DNA of 64,000 nt, from positions 62,001 to 126,000 of the forward strand of contig JASBSS010000018.1 of NCBI GenBank assembly GCA_030148805.1, in the 5' to 3' direction. The notes under the pieces are model-generated. The model saw nothing but the letters and a program-made list of their open reading frames with translations. It searched no databases and was not told the origin of the DNA. Positions 17,110 to 26,114 of this stretch are shown here, one piece after another. The DNA is from Thiogranum sp. (lineage in GTDB: Bacteria > Pseudomonadota > Gammaproteobacteria > DSM-19610). Both the position numbers and the translations under genes were made by a program. How positions within the stretch are numbered: the stretch's first letter is position 1; every line of letters begins with the position of its first letter.

Positions 17110-17651
17110 CGACCGGCCCGCGCCCGCCGACTCCAGGTGACCACGTAGTCCAGTCCGCTCCAGACGACGCTGACGGTCACGGCGTAGATCAGCAGCGGGT
17201 TCCAGCCCGTCGGCACCCAGGGCGCGATCTGCTGCACGATCACCACCAGCACCAACAGGATCTGCAAAAAGGTATTGAGCTTGCTGATCAGCGTCGGCTG
17301 CGCCTCCAGCCGGGCGACGCGAAAATTGTAGACGATGGCGCCCGCGACGATGATCACGTCGCGCGCCACCACCAGCACCAGCAACCACAAAGGCAGCAAC
17401 CCGATCCAGGCGAGCGCCGCGTAACAGGTCACCAGCAGCAGCTTGTCGGCCAGCGGGTCGAGCAGCGCCCCAAGGCGACTGGTCCAGCCGTATTGCTTGG
17501 CCAGGAAGCCGTCCACGGCGTCGGAAAAACCGGCGAGAAAGAACAAGCCCAGCGCCGGGGCAAAGCGATGCTCCAGCAACAGCCAGGCCACCGGCGCCAC
17601 CAGCAGGATCCGCAGCAGCGTAATCAGATTGGGTATGTCCTTGCGGGTCAC
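17106..17651 (-). CDS. CDP-alcohol phosphatidyltransferase family membrane protein
   Basis: A 181-residue membrane protein of the PgsA-like family. The CDP-alcohol motif is SDAVDGFLAKQYGWTSRLG followed by ALLDPLADK; the four Asp are present, but the usual AR after DG is AK. The family joins a CDP-diacylglycerol to an alcohol such as glycerol-3-phosphate. Four or five membrane segments are visible. The start is GTG at 17651, overlapping the DUF2066 gene stop. The exact substrate cannot be told. Confidence 0.85.
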   Translation of the reverse strand: MTRKDIPNLITLLRILLVAPVAWLLLEHRFAPALGLFFLAGFSDAVDGFLAKQYGWTSRLGALLDPLADKLLLVTCYAALAWIGLLPLWLLVLVVARDVIIVAGAIVYNFRVARLEAQPTLISKLNTFLQILLVLVVIVQQIAPWVPTGWNPLLIYAVTVSVVWSGLDYVVTWSRRARAGR

Positions 17652-18709
17652 GGTTGCAGCCGGAAACGCCAGGTCAGGGGATCGTCGACCGGGTGCAAGG
17701 TCCGACCCAGTGAAATCAGCCGCCGCAGACTGCGCTCATCGGCGTTCAGCCCGAGGCTGAACGCCACACTGTGCCCCTCCACCCGCACCACGTCGAGCCG
17801 ATCGACGGAACTGAGCGAAGCCAGATAGGCCGCCGCGCGGGCGTAGTCGTCAAGATTGCGCACGTCCTCGACCAGCAGACTCCGGCTGCCCGCGGTGGTC
17901 GCCACCAGGGCATAGCGCTGCGCCAGCCACTGGGTGGCGTCCGCGAGGCCGGCGGCCAGCGCCGCCTCGACACTCTCGCCATGGCTGCTCCAGGCCTGCT
18001 GGCTGCCCCCGTCGATCAGTTGCCAGCCGGCGCGCCAATCGCCGACGGAACTACGCTCCACCCTCACCGTAAGAATCGCCTGCGCCCGATAGCGTTGCGA
18101 GGCGGTCTGAATGCGCGCGAAGAAATTCCCCCATATATCGGTGAAGTCGACCTGTCGCTGGTCTTCCAGGTCCATCAGCGGCAGCGTCAACGGCAACCCA
18201 TAACGCTGCCCGAGCTGACGTAGACTGGTGTTCACCGGCCGCGGGTCGGTTTCCCCGGCGACATAACGCTGGCCGCGATCGTCGACCGCCAACCACACCA
18301 ACACGTCGGGGCGCTCCTCCCCCCAGTACGGCAACCCCGCCAAGCGCAGTTCCCGAGCCAGGGATACGCCGTCGAACTGAGCCCACAGAGCCAGACCGGC
18401 GGCGCCCGAATCCACAAAGCGGTACTGCTCGACAAAACGCCCGGGCTCTTCCAGCAGCCCGGCCGCCGCCGGGCTTTGCAATACCGAGCGGTCACCGGTC
18501 AGGCGTACCAGCACCTCCTGCAGGGCGTCAGCCAGCGCCGCGTCGCGCGCCGGGCCGTCACGGCCGGCGACCGCGACCTGGGCCTCGAACAAATGCTCGA
18601 CGCGCGCCGCCAGGGTCGCGGCCGACGCCATCAGCAGACTCGCCAACAACAGCGTAAACGAGAGCTTTTTCAAACCAGTAACCCACAGTTGCGATCGAAA
18701 CCTTACCAT
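17648..18709 (-). CDS. DUF2066 periplasmic protein
   Basis: A 353-residue exported protein. A signal peptide (KKLSFTLLLASLLMASAATLAA) lies at about residues 14-35. The DUF2066 region follows, with EAQVAVAGRDGPARDAALADAL, EVLVRLTGDRSVL and FVEQYRF. The role is unknown, but the gene is conserved beside hda and purM in Gammaproteobacteria. The ATG at 18709 gives a long n-region; a TTG before KKLSF would give a tidier signal peptide. It is divergent from purM. Confidence 0.8.
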   Translation of the reverse strand: MVRFRSQLWVTGLKKLSFTLLLASLLMASAATLAARVEHLFEAQVAVAGRDGPARDAALADALQEVLVRLTGDRSVLQSPAAAGLLEEPGRFVEQYRFVDSGAAGLALWAQFDGVSLARELRLAGLPYWGEERPDVLVWLAVDDRGQRYVAGETDPRPVNTSLRQLGQRYGLPLTLPLMDLEDQRQVDFTDIWGNFFARIQTASQRYRAQAILTVRVERSSVGDWRAGWQLIDGGSQQAWSSHGESVEAALAAGLADATQWLAQRYALVATTAGSRSLLVEDVRNLDDYARAAAYLASLSSVDRLDVVRVEGHSVAFSLGLNADERSLRRLISLGRTLHPVDDPLTWRFRLQP

Positions 18710-18793
18710 ACCATAGCCTCCGCGCCGGTGGCGCTCTGGCGAAGCCGGCCGGTTTACTTGTAAAATTGCCTTTTAACCCGCGCGGAGCCTGTA

Positions 18794-19852
18794 GTGTCAG
18801 GACAGCAATCCCCTTCCGCCGGCGCCCCGGTCACCTATCGTGACGCGGGCGTCGACATCGATGCCGGCAACGAGCTGGTCGAGCGCATCAAGCCGTTCGT
18901 GGCCCGCACCCGACGTGATGGCGTGGTCGCCGGCCTGGGCGGCTTCGGCGCCCTGTTCGAGCTGCCGCTGGAGCGTTATCGGCGGCCCTTGCTGGTCTCG
19001 GGCACCGACGGCGTGGGCACCAAGCTGAAGCTGGCCATCGACAGCGGCCGCCACGACACCATCGGCATCGATCTGGTCGCCATGTGCGCCAACGATATCG
19101 TTGTCCAGGGGGCGGAGCCTCTGTTCTTTCTGGACTACTACGCCAGCGCCAAGCTGGACCTCGAGGTCGCCAGCGACGTCATCAAGGGCATCGGGCGCGG
19201 CTGCGAACTGGCCGGCGCGGCCTTGATCGGTGGCGAGACCGCCGAGATGCCGGGCATGTATCAGCGCGACGATTATGACCTGGCCGGCTTCTGTGTCGGG
19301 ATCGTGGAAAAGGAACGCCTGATAGACGGACACACCGTGACGCCCGGCGATACGCTCATCGGGCTGGCCTCGTCCGGACCGCACTCCAACGGCTATTCGC
19401 TGATCCGTAAAATCCTTTCGCTGGCCGAGGCGCCACTCGATACCCTCCTCGAGGGCAAACCGCTGCTCGACTGGCTGATGGCGCCGACGCGTATCTATGT
19501 CAAGCCGTTGCTGGCGCTGCTCGAGCAGGTGGAAGTGCGCAGCCTGTGCCACATCACCGGTGGCGGCCTGCTGGAAAACCTGCCCCGCGTGCTGCCGGAA
19601 AATTCGGTGGCGCATATCGACACCCGCAGCTGGCGCTGGCCGGCCGTATTTCGCTGGTTGCAGGAGCAGGGTCGGATCGCGGAAACGGAAATGTATCGAA
19701 CCTTCAATTGCGGGGTCGGCATGGTGATGTGTGTGCCGGCCGATCAGGTCGATCGCTGTCTGTCGCTGCTCCAGGCTCAAGGGGAAGAGGCATGGGTGCT
19801 GGGTCGCGTGGAATCCGGTCAGGGTACGGCGCGTGTGGAGCTGAATGGCTGA
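18794..19852 (+). CDS. purM: Phosphoribosylformylglycinamidine cyclo-ligase
   Basis: A 352-residue enzyme of step five of purine synthesis (FGAM to AIR, ATP-dependent). Motifs: [73 protein letters not shown] and [16 protein letters not shown]. The start is GTG at 18794 with CGGAG 7-11 bases upstream. It overlaps purN by 8 bp. Confidence 0.96.
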   Translation: MSGQQSPSAGAPVTYRDAGVDIDAGNELVERIKPFVARTRRDGVVAGLGGFGALFELPLERYRRPLLVSGTDGVGTKLKLAIDSGRHDTIGIDLVAMCANDIVVQGAEPLFFLDYYASAKLDLEVASDVIKGIGRGCELAGAALIGGETAEMPGMYQRDDYDLAGFCVGIVEKERLIDGHTVTPGDTLIGLASSGPHSNGYSLIRKILSLAEAPLDTLLEGKPLLDWLMAPTRIYVKPLLALLEQVEVRSLCHITGGGLLENLPRVLPENSVAHIDTRSWRWPAVFRWLQEQGRIAETEMYRTFNCGVGMVMCVPADQVDRCLSLLQAQGEEAWVLGRVESGQGTARVELNG

Positions 19853-20531
19853 AACGCAACGACCCGTGTCGCTGGTGGTGCTGATTTCCGGACGCGGCTC
19901 CAACCTCAAGGCAATCCTGCGGGCGATCGACGCCGGACAACTCAACGCCACGGTAAAAGCGGTCATCAGCAGCCGCGCCGGAGCCGAGGGCCTGCGCTGG
20001 GCGCAAGCGGCGGCGATCGATACCCTGGCCCTGGATGCACGCGATTATCCGCGGCGGGAAGACTATGACCGGGCGTTGCAAGGGCTGATCGAAGGCTTCG
20101 CGCCCGATCTGGTGCTGCTGGCGGGCTTCATGCGCATCCTCAGTGCGGACTTCGTGCGTCATTTCCGCGGCCGCCTGCTGAATATACACCCGTCGCTGTT
20201 ACCGGCGTTGCGCGGACTGCGCACGCATCAGCGGGCCATCGAGCAGGGCCTGCGCGAACACGGCGCCAGCGTCCATTATGTCACCGAGGAACTCGACAGC
20301 GGCCCGGTGATCATACAGACACGGGTGCCGGTGTTGCGCACCGACAGTGCCGAAACGCTGGGCGCCAGGGTATTGCAACAAGAACACGGGCTGTACGTGC
20401 ACGCGCTGCAGCTGATCGCCGGCGGCGAAATCCGCTGGGGCGATGACGGCCGGATTCTGTATCGCGGCCGCCCGCTGACGCAACCGCTACAGGTCACTCA
20501 ACCATCGGATACCGTATGCACCGTCGACTGA
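19845..20531 (+). CDS. purN: Phosphoribosylglycinamide formyltransferase
   Basis: A 228-residue folate-dependent GAR transformylase. Motifs: [13 protein letters not shown] at the N-terminus, [13 protein letters not shown], the catalytic NIHPSLLPA with its His, and [19 protein letters not shown] with the catalytic Asp. Canonical sequences have LPxFxGLxxHxxA; here it reads [13 protein letters not shown]. The ATG lies inside purM and the stop overlaps the DUF3108 gene by 16 bp. Confidence 0.95.
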   Translation: MAETQRPVSLVVLISGRGSNLKAILRAIDAGQLNATVKAVISSRAGAEGLRWAQAAAIDTLALDARDYPRREDYDRALQGLIEGFAPDLVLLAGFMRILSADFVRHFRGRLLNIHPSLLPALRGLRTHQRAIEQGLREHGASVHYVTEELDSGPVIIQTRVPVLRTDSAETLGARVLQQEHGLYVHALQLIAGGEIRWGDDGRILYRGRPLTQPLQVTQPSDTVCTVD

Positions 20532-21283
20532 AAACCACTGTAGCCACTTGCGCGTGGTTGTTGCTGACCCTGCCGGGCGAGGCGGCGGCGGGCGGATCGT
20601 CCCTGCCGTACCCGGATTTCATCGCCGAATACAGCGCCAGCGTCAACGGTATCGGCGTCGGCACCGTGACCGTGACCCTGACCCATCAGACCGACGGCAG
20701 CTACCTCTACCGGCAGGAGTCGGTCAGTAGCGGCCTGGTGGCCCTGTTCGCCGCCAGCGATTCGGTCGAAAGCAGCCGTTGGCGACTGCAGGAGGGACGT
20801 ATCGTCCCGTTGGAATACCAGTCGCAGCGCAAGGGTGGCGACGACGACGACAACGAGCATCTGCTGTTCGACTGGAAACGCAACAAGGTCAAGAACGTCG
20901 GCGCCGGTCCGCACTGGGAAATCGATCTGCCCGTCGGCACGCTCGATCGACTGGTCATGCAACTGGCGATGTTGTTCGACCTGCGCGACGGGGCACACCG
21001 CTTCGACTACGAAGTGCCGCGCGAGGGCCGCCTCAAGGAATACCGTTTTGCACTGCAGGGCGAGGACACCATCGAGCTGACCTCGGGAGTCTATCGCACC
21101 CTGAAGGTCGCCCGCACCAATGACGACAAGGACCGCAACCTGGTGTGGAGCGCGCCGGAGCTGGACTATTTCCCGGTGCGTTTTCTCAAGGACAAGAAAA
21201 ACGGGCTGAAGATCTCCTTGCTGCTGCGCAAACTGGATTTCGCGCCCTTCGGCGACAGCAAGGCGCTGGAAGTGGCTCCCTGA
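20516..21283 (+). CDS. DUF3108 periplasmic protein
   Basis: A 255-residue exported protein. The signal peptide ends near AAAGG (about residue 26). The mature part starts YPDFIAEYSASVNGIGVGTVTVTL, and RLVMQLAMLFDLRDG and YRTLKVARTNDDKDR are typical of DUF3108, which is conserved after purMN in Gammaproteobacteria. It is predicted to be beta rich. The function is unknown. It converges on dcd with a 10-bp gap. Confidence 0.83.
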   Translation: MHRRLKTTVATCAWLLLTLPGEAAAGGSSLPYPDFIAEYSASVNGIGVGTVTVTLTHQTDGSYLYRQESVSSGLVALFAASDSVESSRWRLQEGRIVPLEYQSQRKGGDDDDNEHLLFDWKRNKVKNVGAGPHWEIDLPVGTLDRLVMQLAMLFDLRDGAHRFDYEVPREGRLKEYRFALQGEDTIELTSGVYRTLKVARTNDDKDRNLVWSAPELDYFPVRFLKDKKNGLKISLLLRKLDFAPFGDSKALEVAP

Positions 21284-21293
21284 GACCCGAGCC

Positions 21294-21863
21294 TCAGGTC
21301 TTGGGCAGGGTGACGCCCGTCTGCCCCTGGTATTTCCCGCCACGATCCTTGTAGGAAGTCGCGCAGACCTCGTCGGACTCCAGAAACAGCACTTGCGCCA
21401 CGCCCTCATTGGCGTAGATCTTCGCCGGCAGCGGCGTGGTGTTGGAAAACTCCAGCGTGACGTGTCCCTCCCACTCCGGCTCCAGCGGCGTCACATTGAC
21501 GATAATCCCGCAGCGCGCATAGGTGGACTTGCCCAGACAGATCGTCAATACGTTGCGCGGAATCCGGAAGTACTCCACGGTGCGCGCCAGGGCGAAGGAG
21601 TTGGGAGGGATGATGCAGACATCGGAGGTCACGTTGACAAAGCTGTCATCGGCGAAATTCTTCGGGTCGACGACGGCCGAGTTGATATTGGTGAAGATCT
21701 TGAATTCGTTGGCGCAGCGGATATCGTAACCGTAGCTCGACGTGCCGTAGGAGATCACCCGACCGGTGCCTTCGTGCTCACGTATCTGGCCGGGCACGAA
21801 AGGCTCGATCATGCCTTCTTGTTCCGCCATGCGGCGGATCCAGTTATCCGATTTGATAGACAT
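21294..21863 (-). CDS. dcd: dCTP deaminase
   Basis: An enzyme of 189 residues from the ATG at 21863 (a GTG one codon upstream is also possible). It deaminates dCTP to dUTP, the main dTMP route in Gammaproteobacteria. Motifs: [13 protein letters not shown], the catalytic Glu in [28 protein letters not shown] with the Ser/Arg, and the C-terminal [18 protein letters not shown] that closes the active site. It belongs to the trimeric monofunctional family. apbC lies upstream on the same strand. Confidence 0.96.
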   Translation of the reverse strand: MSIKSDNWIRRMAEQEGMIEPFVPGQIREHEGTGRVISYGTSSYGYDIRCANEFKIFTNINSAVVDPKNFADDSFVNVTSDVCIIPPNSFALARTVEYFRIPRNVLTICLGKSTYARCGIIVNVTPLEPEWEGHVTLEFSNTTPLPAKIYANEGVAQVLFLESDEVCATSYKDRGGKYQGQTGVTLPKT

Positions 21864-21959
21864 CACAGGTCCCGCGGGAATCGAAGCGGCAACAATACCG
21901 GGAAACGCACGCCAAAAAAAGCCGCGCCCGCTCGCCGCGCGCGACCTGGCGTGGCCGCC

Positions 21960-23051
21960 TCAGTTGTTCTGGATCACGATTTGCGGGAACTTGGCGGCGT
22001 AGTTCTTCGACTTCAGCGCCAGCTTAGCCGCGGTACGCCGGGCGATGTCACGATAGATCTGAGCAATTCGCCCGTCGGGTTCGGCGACCACCGAAGGCCG
22101 GCCCGAATCCACCTGCTCACGGATATTGCGATCCAGCGGTAGCGCGCCGAGAAAATCGACGTCGTAGTCGTCGGACATGCGCTGACCGCCACCCTCGCCG
22201 AAGATATGTTCCTCGTGACCGCATTCGCTGCAGATGTGAATGCTCATGTTCTCGATGATGCCCAACACCGGCACCTCCACCTTCTCGAACATCTTGAGAC
22301 CCTTGCGCGCGTCCAACAGGGCGATATCCTGAGGGGTGGTGACGATCACCGCGCCGCTGACCGGCACCTGCTGGGCCAGGGTCAGCTGCACGTCGCCCGT
22401 GCCCGGCGGCAGGTCGATCACCAGATAGTCGAGATTGCGCCAATTGGTGTCGCCGAGCAGCTGCTGCAGCGCCTGGGTGACCATCGGCCCGCGCCAGATC
22501 ATCGGCGTCTCCTCATCGACCAGGAAACCGATCGACATGGTCTGGATGTGGTAGCTCACCAACGGCTCCAGCGTCTGGCCGTCCTTGGATTCCGGCTTGC
22601 CGTGGATGCCCAGCATACGCGGCTGACTGGGCCCGTAGATGTCGGCGTCGAGCACCCCGACGCTGGCCCCCTCGGCCGACAGCGCCAATGCCAGGTTGGT
22701 GGCGGTGGTCGACTTGCCGACCCCACCCTTGCCCGAGGCCACGGCGATGATGTTCTTGATCCCGTCGAGCGTCTTGACACCTTTTTGCACCGCGTGGGCC
22801 TCGATCGCCATGTTCACGTTCACCCGCGCCTTGGCCACCCCGGGCACCGACTCCACCAGCTGCTTGAGCTTGGTCGAGAGTTCCTCCAGATAGCCCTTGG
22901 CGGGAAAACCGAGCACCACGTCGACCACCACCTGATCGCCCTCGATCATGACGTTGCGCACGCATTTGGCGGACACCAGGTCCTTTTCCATGTACGGATC
23001 GATGTACTCCTTGAGCTTCTCTTCAATCTGCTCCCTGGACAGGTCTGCCAT
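21960..23051 (-). CDS. apbC: Iron-sulfur cluster carrier protein ApbC (Mrp)
   Basis: A 363-residue P-loop protein with a short N-terminal MIP18-like domain (about 1-80; EGDQVVVDVVLGFPAKGY). Walker A is the deviant SGKGGVGKSTTATNLA. Other motifs are LDADIYGPSQPRMLG, MIWRGPMVT, IDLPPGTGDVQLTL and a C-terminal CSECGHEEHIFGEGGG whose CxxC holds the Fe-S cluster in the dimer. It carries 4Fe-4S clusters to apo-proteins. The ATG at 23049-23051 was chosen over a frame extending to 23153. A TACAAT hexamer at 23122-23127 may be the -10. Confidence 0.94.
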   Translation of the reverse strand: MADLSREQIEEKLKEYIDPYMEKDLVSAKCVRNVMIEGDQVVVDVVLGFPAKGYLEELSTKLKQLVESVPGVAKARVNVNMAIEAHAVQKGVKTLDGIKNIIAVASGKGGVGKSTTATNLALALSAEGASVGVLDADIYGPSQPRMLGIHGKPESKDGQTLEPLVSYHIQTMSIGFLVDEETPMIWRGPMVTQALQQLLGDTNWRNLDYLVIDLPPGTGDVQLTLAQQVPVSGAVIVTTPQDIALLDARKGLKMFEKVEVPVLGIIENMSIHICSECGHEEHIFGEGGGQRMSDDYDVDFLGALPLDRNIREQVDSGRPSVVAEPDGRIAQIYRDIARRTAAKLALKSKNYAAKFPQIVIQNN

Positions 23052-23184
23052 GGTTTTTTCCTCGTCAGTGCTCGGTAAACGGCCGTCGGGCCTTGAAAAT
23101 CTGCGAAAATTTCGAGGCGCGATTGTACACAATTTGGAAAATGCGGTCTCCATCGCGTTTTGTGCGGTTAAGGGCGTCCGCGTC

Positions 23185-23229
23185 CACCCCTGCCAGCGCG
23201 GCGCGAGTTGCGCCGCGCTGGCAGGGGTG
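23185..23229. repeat. Perfect 20-bp inverted repeat hairpin
   Basis: CACCCCTGCCAGCGCGGCGC at 23185-23204 and its exact reverse complement at 23210-23229 are separated by GAGTT. No T-run follows on either strand, so a simple intrinsic terminator is unlikely. It lies upstream of apbC and downstream of a small membrane-protein gene. It may be a REP-like element or a strong transcript-stabilising hairpin. Confidence 0.85.
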
Positions 23230-23320
23230 CCGAAACCGGATGACCGGGACTTTGTCTACAAAGGAATTTTTCCCCGGGCACGGGGCCAACCCGAGGTTCC
23301 GCCACGGTGCCCGGAGGCCC

Positions 23321-23776
23321 CTAACCGGCTTGCGCGTGGGTATGCTCGCGGATGAGCTGCTCCACCCGGGCTTCCAAGGCACGGTAACGCGCATGAATTT
23401 CCGCCGAAGACAGCTCACCGCGGCGCGCCAGCTGCTCCCACTGGCGCAACCCGGCGGCAATGGCGTTGATCTCCGCCAGATCACGCGGATCCGACAGGGC
23501 GGCCTTGTGCAGCCAGGCGAGGGAGGCCCGCAGGGCCGCGGCGCCGTGGCGGTCCTCGCTAGCCAGGGCCTCCATGGCCTGATGATAGATGTCGAGCTGC
23601 CGGTTGGCTTCCAGCAGGTCGGTGCGGGTCCGGTCGTACAGGTCGGGACGATGCTGATACAGATAGAACACCAGTGGCAGCGCCACCAGGCCCAGCAACA
23701 GCAGCCCTTGCAGCGCACGCCGGCGGCGAGAACGGCGCTCCGGCGAGCACCCTGACCCGAGTGATTTAGCCTTCAT
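23321..23776 (-). CDS. Uncharacterised single-span membrane protein
   Basis: A 151-residue protein I do not recognise. A basic N-terminus (RRSRRRR) leads to one membrane segment (about 25-42; LQGLLLLGLVALPLVFYLY). The rest is helical and probably periplasmic, with LYDRTRTDLLEANRQLDIYHQAMEAL and YRALEARVEQLIREH, likely coiled coil. The ATG at 23774-23776 was chosen; a GTG two codons upstream is possible. It follows the sensor kinase gene on the same strand after 120 bp and may be part of that transcript. Confidence 0.6.
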   Translation of the reverse strand: MKAKSLGSGCSPERRSRRRRALQGLLLLGLVALPLVFYLYQHRPDLYDRTRTDLLEANRQLDIYHQAMEALASEDRHGAAALRASLAWLHKAALSDPRDLAEINAIAAGLRQWEQLARRGELSSAEIHARYRALEARVEQLIREHTHAQAG

Positions 23777-23896
23777 AGGCACCTATTCGTCGTCGCGGAG
23801 AGCGCCCTCTGGCCTGCCGCAACAGGCCAACCCCTCCGCCGTCGCTTGCTCTGACCTTGGCGGCGGTATTTGGTTCGGCGGCAAGGGCGGCGGCGC

Positions 23897-25312
23897 TCAC
23901 ACGGTTGCGCGTTCGCCGCCGGGGAACACCATCGTCACCACCAGCCCGGGACGATTGTCCCCGAAGGTGAGATGCGCCTGATGCAGTCCGGCGATGGCGT
24001 TGACCAGACTGAGACCCAAGCCGTTGCCGGGGCTGCTGCGGGCCTGATCGAGACGGGTGAAGCGCTGCAACACGCGCTCGCGGTCGGCTGCGGGGATGCC
24101 CGGCCCCTGGTCGGACACACGGATCCGGGCGCCCGTGGCGTCGGCCTCGACCCGCACCTGCACCTGGGTGCCGCGCGGCGAATACTTGATGGCATTTTCC
24201 AGCAAATTGCCCAGCGCCTGGGCCAGCAGATCGCTGTTGCCGTGCACCGTGGCGCGGGCCGTGGCCCGCAACGAAAGATCCTGCCCCCGCTGCTGTGCCA
24301 AGGGCAGATAAAACTCCACGCCCTGGGCGGCGATCGCGGTCAGGTCCACAGGCTGCATTTTCACCCGTAGCGTGCCCGCCTCGGCTTGAGCGATCTGCAA
24401 GATGGCGTTAAAGCTGCGCATGAGCTCTTCGGTGTCACGGATGGATTCCTCTATCACCCGCCGATACTCGTCGCCGTGGCGCTCGCCGAGCAACACCACG
24501 TCCAGACGATTGCGCAGGCGCGCCAGTGGCCGGCGCAGGTCGTGGGCGACGTTGTCGGTCACATCGCGCATCCCCTGCATCAACTGCTCGATCCGATCGA
24601 GCATGTTGTTCAAGCGGCCCGACAACTCGTCGAACTCATCGCCTCGACCGCTCAAAGGAACGCGCCGCGACAGGTCGCCGCGGATGATGGTCTCGGAAGT
24701 GGCAGTGATATTGTCGATGCGCGCCAGAATCGTACGCCCCATGAACACACCCATGGCCAACGCCAGCAGCACGATGATCACCAGCAGGCCGGAGAGCGCG
24801 TAGATACTGAACAGCTGCATCTCGTCGGCCTGGGCCACACTACGGGTGAGCAGCAGGATCGAGCCGTCGGCAAACCGCTTGCCGATCGCCGGCCAGTATT
24901 CATCCTCGTCGCCGACGTTGGGATACATATCGTCATCGATCCACGCAGGGTGCACGGTTTCATCGAGCGTCACCTGATCGTCCCGCTCCCGCGGCCAGCG
25001 GGCCAGATTGCCGGCCACCTTACGCCCCTGGGCATCGGTCAGCAGATAGTAACGGCCGTCCGGGCCGCCGCCCCGGCTTCTTGCGACCACCTCGCGACGC
25101 AAGGCCGCGAACCCCTGCGCCGCTTCGGTATTGCGCAGATCCACGAACTCGTCGTGCAAGCCGGCGTACAGCTGAGCGTCGACGTAGCGGCTGGTCGCCC
25201 AGTGATAGGCACCGAGCGCCGCCCCGGCCAACAGGATGTACAGACTGGCATACCACAGTGACGTCCGCACGGCGGTGGTGCGGAACAGACGCTTGAGTTC
25301 AGGGCGTGTCAC
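23897..25312 (-). CDS. Two-component sensor histidine kinase
   Basis: A 471-residue inner-membrane kinase. TM1 is at about 15-35 (SLWYASLYILLAGAALGAYHW), a periplasmic domain of about 120 residues follows, and TM2 is at about 170-192. A HAMP domain (VPLSGRGDEFDELSGRLNNM) leads to the H-box DNVAHDLRRPLARLRNRL with H257. The ATPase part has LLENAIKYSPRG, SDQGPGIPA and GNGLGLSLVNAI. It resembles QseC/CusS-type kinases. The start is GTG, overlapping the regulator gene by 14 bp. The periplasmic domain is acidic (DDDMYPNVGDEDEY), which could suit cation sensing, but this is inference. Confidence 0.9.
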   Translation of the reverse strand: MTRPELKRLFRTTAVRTSLWYASLYILLAGAALGAYHWATSRYVDAQLYAGLHDEFVDLRNTEAAQGFAALRREVVARSRGGGPDGRYYLLTDAQGRKVAGNLARWPRERDDQVTLDETVHPAWIDDDMYPNVGDEDEYWPAIGKRFADGSILLLTRSVAQADEMQLFSIYALSGLLVIIVLLALAMGVFMGRTILARIDNITATSETIIRGDLSRRVPLSGRGDEFDELSGRLNNMLDRIEQLMQGMRDVTDNVAHDLRRPLARLRNRLDVVLLGERHGDEYRRVIEESIRDTEELMRSFNAILQIAQAEAGTLRVKMQPVDLTAIAAQGVEFYLPLAQQRGQDLSLRATARATVHGNSDLLAQALGNLLENAIKYSPRGTQVQVRVEADATGARIRVSDQGPGIPAADRERVLQRFTRLDQARSSPGNGLGLSLVNAIAGLHQAHLTFGDNRPGLVVTMVFPGGERATV

Positions 25313-25976
25313 TGAGCTTGTAGCCGACACCACGGATGGTGTGCAGCAGCGGCGGCGCGAAGCCACGATCGATCTTGGTGCGCAAGCGGCTGATATGCAC
25401 GTCGACCACATTGGTCTGGGGGTCGAAGTGATAGTCCCATACCTGCTCCAACAGCATCGTGCGGGTCACCACCTGACGTTGATGCCGCAAGAGAAAGTTC
25501 AACAGTCGGAATTCGCGCGACTGCAGGCGAATCAGCCGTCCGGCGCGGGTCACCCGATGGGCATTCAGATCCATCACCAGATCGGCCAGTTGGATCCGCG
25601 AGTCCGACTCCTCCGGTCGTTGCCGTCGCACCAAGGCATCCAGGCGCGCCAGCAGCTCGCTGAAGGCATAGGGTTTGACCAGATAGTCATCGCCGCCGGC
25701 CTGCAGGCCCGTCACCCGATCGTCGACTTCGCCGAGCGCCGAGAGCACCAGCGCCGGCGTGCGATCGCCGCCGGCGCGCAGCATTCGGATCACCGCCAGC
25801 CCGTCCCGACCCGGCAGCATACGGTCGACAATGAGCGCCTCATACCCGCCGCCGAGCGCCAGCTGCAGCCCGTCTTCGCCGTCAGCGGCGTGGTCCACGC
25901 TGTGGCCGCTTTCGTTGAGTCCTTTCAGCAGATAACCGGCCGCGTCGCCATCGTCTTCGATCAACAGGATATGCAT
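25299..25976 (-). CDS. OmpR-family response regulator
   Basis: A 225-residue regulator. The receiver domain has E7-D8-D9, phosphoacceptor D51 (LIVDRMLPGRDG) and YLVKPYAFSELLAR. The winged-helix DNA-binding domain has LQSREFRLLNFLLRHQRQVVTR and DVHISRLRTKID, with HTIRGVGYKL at the end. It pairs with the overlapping kinase gene. A TATTAT hexamer (25985-25990) has the palindrome ATTACC-N4-GGTAAT 21 bp upstream, so autoregulation is likely. The same palindrome stands before the RND pump genes. Confidence 0.92.
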   Translation of the reverse strand: MHILLIEDDGDAAGYLLKGLNESGHSVDHAADGEDGLQLALGGGYEALIVDRMLPGRDGLAVIRMLRAGGDRTPALVLSALGEVDDRVTGLQAGGDDYLVKPYAFSELLARLDALVRRQRPEESDSRIQLADLVMDLNAHRVTRAGRLIRLQSREFRLLNFLLRHQRQVVTRTMLLEQVWDYHFDPQTNVVDVHISRLRTKIDRGFAPPLLHTIRGVGYKLSDTP

Positions 25977-26011
25977 ACCCGCCCATAATAGCCGCAGCGA
26001 TCCGCCACCGC

Positions 26012-26027
26012 ATTACCGTATGGTAAT
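26012..26027. promoter_or_regulatory. Putative response-regulator operator, site 1
   Basis: ATTACC-GTAT-GGTAAT, a perfect 6-bp inverted repeat with a 4-bp spacer. It sits between the divergent regulator gene and the Cys-rich secreted-protein gene. Measured from the TATTAT hexamer of the regulator gene, its centre would lie near -42, where OmpR-type activators bind. An almost identical site is at 34055-34070. Confidence 0.65.
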
Positions 26028-26114
26028 ACTCCCGCCACCTTCGCGACATGGCCGCGCCCCTAGACTCCCTGTGGTCGAGACGACAGTTCATGCCCTGGCG
26101 CAAGGAGTCGCATC

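Noticed and set aside
23897-25261. Plus-strand frames antisense to the histidine kinase gene.
   Set aside because: The kinase has complete H-box, N-box and G-box motifs; the antisense frames have no features.
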